From Oligoflexia bacterium (lineage in GTDB: Bacteria > Bdellovibrionota > UBA1018), in the NCBI GenBank assembly GCA_903928955.1, contig CAIYTD010000207.1, positions 1-5,362 of the forward strand: 5,362 nucleotides of DNA. The letters run 5' to 3'. The position numbers and the translations under genes are program-made. How positions within the stretch are numbered: the stretch's first letter is position 1; each line of letters begins with the position of its first letter. The notes under the pieces are model-generated. The model worked only from the letters and a program-made list of their open reading frames with translations. It made no database searches and was not told the DNA's origin. Shown here one piece after another: positions 1-5,362 of the stretch.

Positions 1-1193
1 AAACTCAGCCCTAAAAGGGTGAAAGTATTCAGTGTAAAACCAAAAAAATAAAGGGCACTAAATGCCCCAATAATAGAGGTTGGAATGGCCAGAAGAACAT
101 TGATCGTCGAAGACCATGATCCCAGAAAAAGATAACAAACAATGGACGTCAAAAGAGCAGAATAGAGAAGAGTCATATTGAGCTCATGAACTGACTCACT
201 AATATATTGAGTGGTATCAAGCTGTACATCGACATGATAGCCCGGCAGGATCGAACTCTGAATCTGCAATACCTTTTTCCTCACTAATTGAGCAACTTCT
301 ACAACATTCGATCCATGTTGTTTAACAATTCCTAAACCCACAGCGGTTTTTCCATTAAAGCGAGAAATCTGACGACGATCTGAAATACCCTCTTCGATGC
401 GGGCGACACGACTCAGCGGAATAGGATTATAATTAGGTCCTCCATTTCTAGTATTAATTCTGATCTTTCCAAAATCCTCTGCACTTCTCGCCTCACCTAA
501 AACACGAATATTCGTTTCGCTCAGCAAGGTCTCAATTCGGCCAGCAGGTTGTTCGATTTGCTCCGCTTGAATCGCATTCCAAATATCAGTAGAAGTCAGA
601 TGGTAGTGATAAAGCTTTGCCCGATCGATCCACACACGAAGATTAGGCTCCACATATCCTGCAAAAGTTACATTTCCAACACCTGAGAGCGTAGACAATT
701 GATCCTTCAGGGTATTACGGGCATAAATCATCTGTTGGTAAAGAGGGACGTTGGAATCAGCAGTCACCATCACCCATAAAATAGGCTGATCCTCTGGATT
801 CGTTTTCGTAATTACGGGAGGATAGAGCAACGTGGGAAGGAGATTGGATGACTGTTGAATCCGACCTTCGACTTCCTGAAGTGCGACATTGATGTTATGA
901 CTCATCTCAAATTCACAGGTTACATTGGCAATGCCTTGACTGACACTAGAAGTCACTCGCTTGAGACCTTCGATACCCATTACTGCATCTTCAATAATAT
1001 CGACAACGTTTACTTCCATGACGGAGGGAGCTGCATTGTCTAATCGAAGTCCAATATTAACCACTGGAAAATCCACATCGGGCATTTGGCTAATTCCCAT
1101 TCTTTGAAAGGAAATCGCTCCAAATAATATTAGTCCAAACATGAGCATCCATGCGAATACGGGTCGACGAATCGATACCTCAGATAAACTCAT
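1..1193 (-). CDS. RND efflux pump permease, N-terminal part (runs off left edge)
   Basis: Inner-membrane drug/proton antiporter subunit of a tripartite efflux pump, AcrB/MdtB-like (HAE-1 type). 397 codons are visible without a stop; full-length members have about 1000-1050 residues, so this is the first 40%. The N-terminus SEVSIRRPVFAWMLMFG is the family signature at the start of TM1 (about 13-31). A large periplasmic porter region follows (about 32-335) with typical motifs: MPDVDFPVV near 37-45, TNPEDQPI at 131-138, SGVGNV at 170-175 and PAGRIET near 216. TM2 (about 340-358) and TM3 (about 363-388) follow. The sequence breaks at FTLLGLS, just before the TM4 segment that carries the proton-relay aspartates, so those cannot be checked. 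The ATG lies 12 nt after the stop of the outer-membrane channel gene; the only Shine-Dalgarno-like bases (AGG) overlap that stop, suggesting translational coupling. Substrate cannot be told. The family is certain; the exact subtype is not. Confidence 0.95.
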   Translation of the reverse strand, partial: MSLSEVSIRRPVFAWMLMFGLILFGAISFQRMGISQMPDVDFPVVNIGLRLDNAAPSVMEVNVVDIIEDAVMGIEGLKRVTSSVSQGIANVTCEFEMSHNINVALQEVEGRIQQSSNLLPTLLYPPVITKTNPEDQPILWVMVTADSNVPLYQQMIYARNTLKDQLSTLSGVGNVTFAGYVEPNLRVWIDRAKLYHYHLTSTDIWNAIQAEQIEQPAGRIETLLSETNIRVLGEARSAEDFGKIRINTRNGGPNYNPIPLSRVARIEEGISDRRQISRFNGKTAVGLGIVKQHGSNVVEVAQLVRKKVLQIQSSILPGYHVDVQLDTTQYISESVHELNMTLLYSALLTSIVCYLFLGSWSSTINVLLAIPTSIIGAFSALYFFGFTLNTFTLLGLS

Positions 1194-1205
1194 AAATCAT
1201 TTAAC

Positions 1206-2513
1206 CTAGTTTCCATTGTTGATTTTTATATTAATCTCTGGTCTTTGACCGGTCGCTGCTGCTAATTTCGTAGCATCCATTTTTACTTTATATTTTTGAT
1301 GATCTAAAAGTCTTTGAGCATCCTGATAGGTTGTAATTGCCTGGAGCACTTCTAAATTAGTTACAAGTCCATTCCGATAATATTTAACTTCTGTATCCGC
1401 ATTTTCTTTAGAAACTTTTACAAGTTCACTTAGTTTGAATAATTGTCTTCGATCTGCTACTAAATTATCATAAAATATTCGAATTTCCTGCTCTGCTGTT
1501 CTCCGCGCCTGCGATAAAATCAGGCTAGACTGAGAAGAAACGGATCGTGCTTGCCTCACTTGAGATTGAACAACCCCTCCCTGAAAAATGGGAAGAGTGA
1601 GAGCAAGTTGCACATCCCAATTGACATCCTGGAGCGCGCCAGAACGAGCTGGATAGTAATCTCCAATAAGATCAACACTAGGCAAGTGCTGACCCCAAGC
1701 AATTGCGACTCCTTCATGGCTTGCTTGAGCATTCAATACAGCATTTTGAATATCAGCTCGATCCTCTAACTTGGAAAGATAAACCTCTACGGATTCTGAG
1801 TTCTTTACTTCGGGCTCCTGATCTAATAGAGAAATATTTCGATCCCAACCCGTCACAAACGCTAATATTTCTTTAGCTACTTCAAGCTGGCCCCGCGTAA
1901 CCTCTAACTGCCCTTCTAGTGAGGCAATATTGGCTTTAAACGTCAGCACATCTGTAAGCTGAGACCTTCCAATTTTGTAAAATCCTTCTAGTTCTTTTAA
2001 TCTTTTTTTATTTACTTCAATTTGTTGATTATAATTTTTTTCATCCTCAATATAACCTAGAACATTATAATAGGCTGTCGATACATCATAAAAAAGTTGA
2101 CGAGCCAAATTAAGAATAGCATAGACCTGAGCCCCTTCTAGAAATTTTTTCTGGCGAAGCGCTGCAAAATCTCTGAACCCCCTGAATAGAGGTTGAGTAG
2201 CAGTAAACTTAAGATTGGTCTGACTAGATGGCGAGATAGTATTGCCGAGAATACTGCCAGTACTGGCCTGATAGAGTGAGGTCAGCGAACCAGAAAGAGT
2301 CGGAAAAAGTAAGCCAATGGCTTGCGAATTCACCTCAACTGCTTGCAATAATAGCTCTCTTTGTACGCTTAAATTTTCAGAATTCGCTACATCAATTGCT
2401 GAAAGAAAAGCATCTTTGAGCGATTTCTTAGAGTCTGTGGTAGAGACTATCTTCTGATCCGCTTTTACAATCAAACAAAAGCACATCGCTAATATTACTA
2501 CAAAATATTTCAT
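1206..2513 (-). CDS. TolC-family outer-membrane efflux channel
   Basis: Outer-membrane factor: as a trimer it forms the channel through which the adjacent RND permease expels substrate across periplasm and outer membrane. The 435-residue product has the family's usual length. It starts with a signal peptide (MKYFVVILAMCFCLIVKA, probable cleavage after residue 18); there is no lipobox cysteine at the cleavage site, so it is probably not lipidated as many OprM-type channels are. Two repeated OEP halves are visible. Each has a strand motif, TQPLFRGF (106-113) and LPIFQGGVV (307-315), and the helix motif Y-x-x-G-x-x-x-x-x-x-VL, YKIGRSQLTDVL (179-190) and YRNGLVTNLEVL (379-390), each ending in a TG turn (221-222, 421-422). 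Long alanine- and glutamine-rich stretches fit the coiled-coil helical barrel. It is the first gene of the visible pump operon, with the permease 12 nt downstream. A purine-rich GAAAG lies about 10 nt upstream of the ATG. The adaptor gene is not seen upstream. Confidence 0.95.
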   Translation of the reverse strand: MKYFVVILAMCFCLIVKADQKIVSTTDSKKSLKDAFLSAIDVANSENLSVQRELLLQAVEVNSQAIGLLFPTLSGSLTSLYQASTGSILGNTISPSSQTNLKFTATQPLFRGFRDFAALRQKKFLEGAQVYAILNLARQLFYDVSTAYYNVLGYIEDEKNYNQQIEVNKKRLKELEGFYKIGRSQLTDVLTFKANIASLEGQLEVTRGQLEVAKEILAFVTGWDRNISLLDQEPEVKNSESVEVYLSKLEDRADIQNAVLNAQASHEGVAIAWGQHLPSVDLIGDYYPARSGALQDVNWDVQLALTLPIFQGGVVQSQVRQARSVSSQSSLILSQARRTAEQEIRIFYDNLVADRRQLFKLSELVKVSKENADTEVKYYRNGLVTNLEVLQAITTYQDAQRLLDHQKYKVKMDATKLAAATGQRPEINIKINNGN

Positions 2514-2762
2514 GTAATCATTTCTTTCAGAATCTTTAAAAAAAATTCAAATTATTTTTAATGATCCGCACAAAAAGAAGAATAGTCTATTTCTCTCTTA
2601 ATAATACTTAATTAAGCTAACTAATATAAATTGAGAAGAAAAAAAATACATGATTCTTCGGTCTATATGATCTCACCTCATGCTGCTGGACCTAAATAGG
2701 CACGATATTCTCCCTCTTGAAGCGTAATAGAGTTTTTTTCCTCACTCTTGGTCTTTGACCTA
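2514..2762. other. Intergenic region between the pump genes and the CadD-like gene
   Basis: This 249-nt gap holds no complete gene. Its left half is very AT-rich and should contain the minus-strand promoter and leader of the channel gene. On that strand there is a TATTAT box (plus-strand 2601-2606), but the hexamer 17 nt further upstream (TTATAT) is a poor -35 match. A perfect 10-bp palindrome, CTTAATTAAG, sits immediately upstream of the box at 2607-2616 and could be an operator or chance AT-rich sequence. The right half is less AT-rich and is covered by separate entries. The gap size suggests that the CadD-like gene and the pump genes are not one tight operon, although I see no convincing terminator with a T tract. 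Confidence 0.4.
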
Positions 2763-2779
2763 CTACTTGAGTAGTACTA
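2681..2779 (-). other. Start-less open stretch, possible gene remnant
   Basis: Between a TAG (reverse complement of 2780-2782) and a TGA (2678-2680), 33 sense codons are open on the minus strand. They end in NSITLQEGEYRAYLGPAA, which looks more like a natural protein C-terminus than the surrounding AT-rich frames do. No ATG, GTG or TTG start exists in the stretch, and its beginning overlaps the last codons of the CadD-like gene in another frame. It could be a relic of a displaced gene or simply chance. I recognise no family. Confidence 0.15.
2750..2776 (-). repeat. Two adjacent inverted repeats at the 3' end of the CadD-like gene
   Basis: Read in the direction of the CadD-like transcript, TACTACT-CA-AGTAGTA (2776-2761, a perfect 7-bp inverted repeat spanning the stop codon) is followed directly by GGTC-AAA-GACC (2760-2750, a 4-bp stem). 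They could stabilise or help end the transcript. No run of T follows, so this is not a standard intrinsic terminator. The short stems may also be chance. Confidence 0.3.
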
Positions 2780-3329
2780 CAATATAAATTCCTATTAAAA
2801 TCCATAAAATAGGCCCTAACCATTTTATACATCTTCCAAATTTTTCTTCAAATTTTAATTTTTTTGATATATAAAATGCCAGAACACACCAAATAAATGT
2901 TAGAATCATATAAATCAAAACAAAAATAAAAATTTCCTCTCGAGATTGCTTTAAAAAGAGGGGGACACAGACAGCAATATTGTCTCCGCCATTTGCGATG
3001 GTAATAAAACCAATAGAGAATATACTAGCTCTATTCATCTTATTTTTAAGTGAACCTTTCTTATCTTCAGTGCAGAGTTTATAAAGTCTATAAAGTCCAT
3101 TAAAAACAGATAAAAAACCCATATAGCGAAAAAAATGAATAGGAATAAAAAATAAAGTAAGGGCACTCCCCATCCAACTAATCAAAAGAATGCAAATCAT
3201 TCCTAAATACTGCCCCCAGAGTGCATGTTGAAAGGGGATTTTGTCAGCTGTAAACAAAAGAACCAGGAGAATAAGGTCATCTATATTAGTAGAGATAAAA
3301 CTAAAAAGACTCAATACCACAACATTCAT
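2763..3329 (-). CDS. CadD-like cadmium resistance family transporter
   Basis: Multi-pass inner-membrane protein of the Cad (cadmium resistance transporter) family, whose studied members in Gram-positives give resistance to cadmium and related cations, presumably by export. The 188 residues are close to the family's usual 190-210. The two halves carry the paired signature motifs: FISTNIDDLILL near the N-terminus (11-22, with N15, D17 and D18) and FITIANGGDNIAVCVPLF in the middle (108-125, with N113, D116 and N117), as expected for a duplicated transporter fold. Five or six hydrophobic segments are visible, roughly 3-27, 40-62, 66-80, 103-125, 132-154 and 170-187, with a basic loop between (84-100). 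The ATG is fixed: the frame meets a stop five codons upstream. The Shine-Dalgarno is weak (GAGCGAT). Two stops in tandem (TAG TAG) end the gene. It is transcribed divergently from the barrel gene. The family call is strong; the actual ion is unknown. Confidence 0.9.
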   Translation of the reverse strand: MNVVVLSLFSFISTNIDDLILLVLLFTADKIPFQHALWGQYLGMICILLISWMGSALTLFFIPIHFFRYMGFLSVFNGLYRLYKLCTEDKKGSLKNKMNRASIFSIGFITIANGGDNIAVCVPLFLKQSREEIFIFVLIYMILTFIWCVLAFYISKKLKFEEKFGRCIKWLGPILWILIGIYIVVLLK

Positions 3330-3366
3330 ATCTGATCGCTCATTCTACATCCCCTTCATCTACTCC

Positions 3367-3375
3367 AATATAGCA
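3367..3375 (-). promoter_or_regulatory. Candidate extended -10 promoter for the CadD-like gene
   Basis: On the minus strand the sequence reads TGCTATATT, an extended -10 element (TGn plus TATATT, five of six matches to TATAAT). It would start transcription near 3360, about 30 nt before the ATG at 3329. No good -35 hexamer lies at the right distance, which is common for extended -10 promoters. Confidence 0.4.
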
Positions 3376-3383
3376 CAGTGCGT

Positions 3384-3400
3384 CTGGTAATTTTTATCAG
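3384..3400. repeat. Imperfect inverted repeat between the divergent promoters
   Basis: CTGGTAA-TTT-TTATCAG pairs over 7 bp with one G-T mismatch. It lies between the candidate -10 of the CadD-like gene and the candidate -35 of the barrel gene, a position where an operator for a shared regulator could sit. No regulator gene is in the window, so this is speculative. Confidence 0.25.
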
Positions 3401-3414
3401 GTTTGAGTGAAATT

Positions 3415-3443
3415 TTGACACCATTTATTTAGCCCTCTACGAC
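3415..3443 (+). promoter_or_regulatory. Candidate promoter of the barrel-protein gene
   Basis: A perfect -35 hexamer TTGACA (3415-3420) is followed after 17 nt by TACGAC (3438-3443), which keeps only three of the six -10 consensus bases (first, second and fifth). Transcription would begin near 3450, giving a leader of roughly 120 nt that includes the foldable segment at 3490-3538. The -35 is convincing; the -10 is weak, so the promoter may need an activator or lie elsewhere. Confidence 0.4.
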
Positions 3444-3489
3444 ACCTAAAGATTAAAAGAATATCTATCTCTGCTCTTTCTACCCTCAA

Positions 3490-3538
3490 AGTAAGCACTT
3501 ATGCTCCAAATGAGCAAATGGCAAGGCACTTGCTTACT
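3490..3538 (+). promoter_or_regulatory. Foldable leader segment with alternative hairpins
   Basis: The outer arms AGTAAGCA (3490-3497) and TGCTTACT (3531-3538) are perfectly complementary over 8 bp. Inside them lies a second perfect hairpin, TGCTC-CAAAT-GAGCA (3502-3516). A competing hairpin, GCAAG-GCA-CTTGC (3521-3533), shares bases with the right outer arm and excludes full pairing of it. No T tract follows, so it does not look like a terminator. It sits 35 nt before the start codon of the barrel gene, within the predicted transcript, and could be a protein-binding palindrome or an RNA control element. Confidence 0.35.
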
Positions 3539-3560
3539 GAACATTGGGCTAATCAGTATC

Positions 3561-3566
3561 GGGGGG
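3561..3566 (+). promoter_or_regulatory. Ribosome binding site of the barrel-protein gene
   Basis: A run of six G (GGGGGG, followed by AT) lies 7 nt before the ATG at 3574. It is G-rich rather than the usual AGGAGG but at the right spacing, and it supports that start. Confidence 0.6.
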
Positions 3567-3573
3567 ATAGATA

Positions 3574-4461
3574 ATGGTAAAAAAACCGAAAATTGAGCTA
3601 TTTGTTATTTTTGGTATCACAATCATTCTCTCCAATAGTGTCCTTGCAGCAAACGACCTAGGAAGCGCTTCCACTCTCCATGCAAGGCCCACTCTTTATG
3701 ATAAAATTGTTGAAAAAGCAGCCCTCTCCTATTTTGGAATCTACCGAGGAGGTGGCCTCAATGACCTGGGAAACTCAGCGAATCCTACTGTTTCCGGAAA
3801 TCCTGATCCTACAAGCCCCCAAGGCATTGAAAACCTGATCACCACAGGCTACAAGTTGGATCAAAATCGCATGATAGGAGTCATCACCCATTTTTCCTAC
3901 TACCCCTTTTTAAGTCCACAGGGATCAGACAGACGATTTCAGATGCTGGATCCTATTTTAATGCTGTCGCAAGCAAATATCATCAATAAAAAAGGATTTA
4001 AACTGAGTACTAGGCTCAATATTTTTTTACCCCTTTCGAAAGATGACATCCTATTACAGCAGAATTTAGCTGCAGCGATTTCGCCTACATTGATTTTAAA
4101 CTATGACGTGCCAGGTTCGTCTTTATCGTTAGGAATTTATAGTTACCTAAGAGGGTATATTCCTACCCAAAACTCAGCTGTGAATGCTCTTTCCTATAAA
4201 ATCTATGTTGCTCCCAATGCAAGTTACCAAATTTCCAAAACAGTAGCTGCCACACTTTGGGTGGATGTGATTCAAGCAGTAAGAACGCAAAATACTGGAT
4301 TCATCTCAGGCATTCAAAATACCCCGGTTGATATTGAACCCGGTATTAATTGGGATATCACTAAAAATATCAGTATTAATCCAATTATTAATATTTACCC
4401 AGGGAATCCGACTTTAGCAGCTACCTCTCTACAAGCAATTATTATAGCAAAAGCTTTTTAA
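3574..4461 (+). CDS. Exported protein, predicted outer-membrane beta-barrel, unknown family
   Basis: I do not recognise this 295-residue protein. It opens with a clear signal peptide: basic KKPK, hydrophobic core about 9-20, and SNSVLA before a probable cleavage after A25. The mature part shows successive amphipathic stretches of 9-13 residues separated by turns rich in G, N, P and D, for example about 45-57, 86-96, 98-110, 119-131, 142-153, 162-176, 182-194, 207-220, 222-236, 252-262, 265-274 and 283-295. That would suit a barrel of about 10-12 strands. The C-terminus LQAIIIAKAF ends in phenylalanine with alternating hydrophobics, as in substrates of the BAM assembly machinery. A G/N/P-rich segment (59-84) could be an external loop or plug. 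Start supported by a G-rich Shine-Dalgarno. It stands alone on the plus strand. It might be a small channel or a structural surface protein; no substrate can be inferred. Confidence 0.75.
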   Translation: MVKKPKIELFVIFGITIILSNSVLAANDLGSASTLHARPTLYDKIVEKAALSYFGIYRGGGLNDLGNSANPTVSGNPDPTSPQGIENLITTGYKLDQNRMIGVITHFSYYPFLSPQGSDRRFQMLDPILMLSQANIINKKGFKLSTRLNIFLPLSKDDILLQQNLAAAISPTLILNYDVPGSSLSLGIYSYLRGYIPTQNSAVNALSYKIYVAPNASYQISKTVAATLWVDVIQAVRTQNTGFISGIQNTPVDIEPGINWDITKNISINPIINIYPGNPTLAATSLQAIIIAKAF

Positions 4462-4469
4462 TCAAAAGC
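4453..4469. repeat. Small hairpin over the barrel-gene stop codon
   Basis: GCTTTT (4453-4458) and AAAAGC (4464-4469) form a 6-bp stem with a 5-nt loop containing most of the TAA stop. Read on the minus strand it follows the glycosyltransferase stop and is trailed by a short TTTT, so it could act as a weak terminator for that gene. Confidence 0.3.
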
Positions 4470-4475
4470 AAGAGC

Positions 4476-5362
4476 TTAGAGCACTCTATTTTTTGCTTCT
4501 ATCCATTTCGAAAAATATTTTGTACTGCGATGAAAGTGATAATTTAAAAGTGATCCAACAATATTCAATTTCCTTTTCATTTCAATTTCAGATCGTAACT
4601 CTATTAGGTGTCGAATTAAATTCTTAGAATTTTCTTCTTGTGAATAAAGTGATTTCAAAAGGCAAACAGAATGGGTATGTGCAATTTGCCAAGTTTCTTG
4701 TTCGGAATACAGCTGAATACATTTTTGAGAAAAATCACAAGAATCTTCGGCTATTTTTCCTCCCCACTCACAAGCTCCGCTCATTCCTTCTGATCCAATA
4801 AATGTAGTCACAACTGGAGTTCCAGCAAACCAGCCATCTGTTATTTTCCCTTTAATTCCTGCCCCAAAACGCAGGGGCGCTAAATTAACTCGATATTTTT
4901 TAAGCATTGCGTGGTGATCTTCGATGGGTCCCTTGACAATAAATCCAATCTTTTCATCGGTGAGATGCATCATTGCTTTTGAAGGATAGGCGCCATAGAT
5001 ATGCACTTCAGCCTCGGGAAGCTGCTCTCGAATCAATGGCCAGATAGAATGCCGTAGCCACGAGACTCCATCGCTATTAGGCAAATGCCTGAAATTGCCA
5101 ATCATTACAAAATGTTTCCTCTCACCAAAACCAGGAGTAGCAGGCGGCTCTAAGTAATGAAAACGCGATAAAAACAATAAATGTGAGGGAACCTGAAAAC
5201 GCTCAACAAGGAGTTTGATTTCAAAATCAGAGAGAATGAGAGTGCAATCACTTCGATAAATAGACGCTATTTCTCGAAGTGATGTTTCCGATACTAAATC
5301 AAAATGACAGCTAGAAACCTCATTCAGCGATTTTCCACCTTGAACGGCTTCTTGACGGGAAC
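4476..5362 (-). CDS. Group-1 glycosyltransferase, C-terminal part (start beyond right edge)
   Basis: Probably transfers a sugar from a nucleotide-sugar donor, with a GT-B fold of the glycosyl transferases group 1 type; acceptor unknown. The frame stays open to the right edge, giving 294 visible residues. A TTG at 5177 could be taken as a start, but it lies mid-domain with typical family sequence before it (DLVSETSLREIASI...CTLILSDFE), so the gene begins outside the window. Visible parts: the end of the N-terminal acceptor domain and linker (about 20-80), then the C-terminal donor domain from FVMIGNFRHLPNSDG (84-98), KGPIEDH near 143 and PLRFGAGIKGKITDGWFAGTPVV (162-184) to GSEGM (189-193). 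The usual glutamate of the donor-binding E-x7-E motif appears replaced by aspartate (ITD), as in a known subgroup with GAGxKGK. A basic, aromatic tail ends HRSTKYFSKWIEAKNRVL. It converges on the barrel gene with 14 nt between stops. No signal for a pathway partner is visible. Confidence 0.85.
   Translation of the reverse strand, partial: SRQEAVQGGKSLNEVSSCHFDLVSETSLREIASIYRSDCTLILSDFEIKLLVERFQVPSHLLFLSRFHYLEPPATPGFGERKHFVMIGNFRHLPNSDGVSWLRHSIWPLIREQLPEAEVHIYGAYPSKAMMHLTDEKIGFIVKGPIEDHHAMLKKYRVNLAPLRFGAGIKGKITDGWFAGTPVVTTFIGSEGMSGACEWGGKIAEDSCDFSQKCIQLYSEQETWQIAHTHSVCLLKSLYSQEENSKNLIRHLIELRSEIEMKRKLNIVGSLLNYHFHRSTKYFSKWIEAKNRVL
4477..4494 (+). terminator. Candidate terminator of the barrel-protein gene
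   Basis: TAGAG-CA-CTCTA (4477-4488; realistically a 4-bp stem with a 4-nt loop) is followed at once by six T (4489-4494), 15 nt after the stop codon. The stem is short and AT-rich, so it is weak by itself. It overlaps the last codons of the convergent glycosyltransferase gene, a usual arrangement between tail-to-tail genes. Confidence 0.4.

Noticed and set aside
855..1043. 62-codon open frame on the plus strand
   Set aside because: It lies wholly inside the RND permease coding region on the opposite strand, which has a clear family match; the plus-strand product resembles nothing and has no ribosome binding site.
1551..1769. 72-codon open frame on the plus strand
   Set aside because: It is a shadow of the TolC-family channel gene on the opposite strand.
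2566..2700. Search for small genes in the gap before the channel gene
   Set aside because: The plus-strand ATG frames close after 16 codons or fewer, and the minus-strand ATGs meet stops at once; none has a credible ribosome binding site.
1240..2760. The 11-mer GGTCTTTGACC occurs at 1240-1250 and 2750-2760, itself an inverted repeat
   Set aside because: A shared 11- or 12-mer is expected about once or more by chance in a window of this size, and the first copy is explained as coding sequence of the channel gene (GQRP region).
2763..2779. Possible frameshift at the end of the CadD-like gene fusing it to the downstream open stretch
   Set aside because: The transporter already has a complete last membrane segment and near-normal family length, and it ends in tandem stops, so nothing appears missing.

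Overview
The window reads as a piece of an AT-rich (about 40% G+C by eye) Gram-negative chromosome. Outer-membrane proteins are explicit: a TolC-type channel with a signal peptide and a predicted beta-barrel ending in phenylalanine. I cannot name the species. The mix of an RND pump of the group common in environmental Gram-negatives, a CadD-type transporter and an unusual group-1 glycosyltransferase would suit an environmental or host-associated bacterium, for example of the Bdellovibrio or environmental-chlamydia type. That is only a guess.

Layout. Positions 1-1193 (minus strand) hold the N-terminal 397 codons of an RND efflux permease that runs off the left edge. Positions 1206-2513 (minus) hold its TolC-family outer-membrane factor, 12 nt upstream of the permease start, so the two are almost certainly co-transcribed. 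Positions 2514-2762 hold no complete gene; they contain the AT-rich leader of the pump genes, a start-less 33-codon open stretch, and two adjacent small inverted repeats at the end of the next gene. Positions 2763-3329 (minus) encode a CadD-like membrane transporter. Positions 3330-3573 form a divergent intergenic region with candidate promoters on both strands and a foldable leader. Positions 3574-4461 (plus) encode an exported, probably outer-membrane beta-barrel protein that I do not recognise. Positions 4476-5362 (minus) hold the C-terminal 294 codons of a group-1 glycosyltransferase whose start lies beyond the right edge. It converges on the barrel gene, with 14 nt and small hairpins between the stop codons.

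How the genes work together. The permease and channel are two of the three parts of a tripartite efflux pump spanning both membranes. The periplasmic adaptor is not in the window; it would have to lie past the left edge or elsewhere. The CadD-like protein is also an export-type transporter and may share a detoxification role with the pump, but this is inference from adjacency. The barrel protein and glycosyltransferase concern the cell surface, with no visible functional link to each other or to the pump.

I found no tRNA, rRNA, insertion sequence or CRISPR array. I see no convincing new multi-gene system here. The items most worth a second look are the unrecognised barrel protein with its foldable leader, and the glycosyltransferase with its unusual motif and tail.
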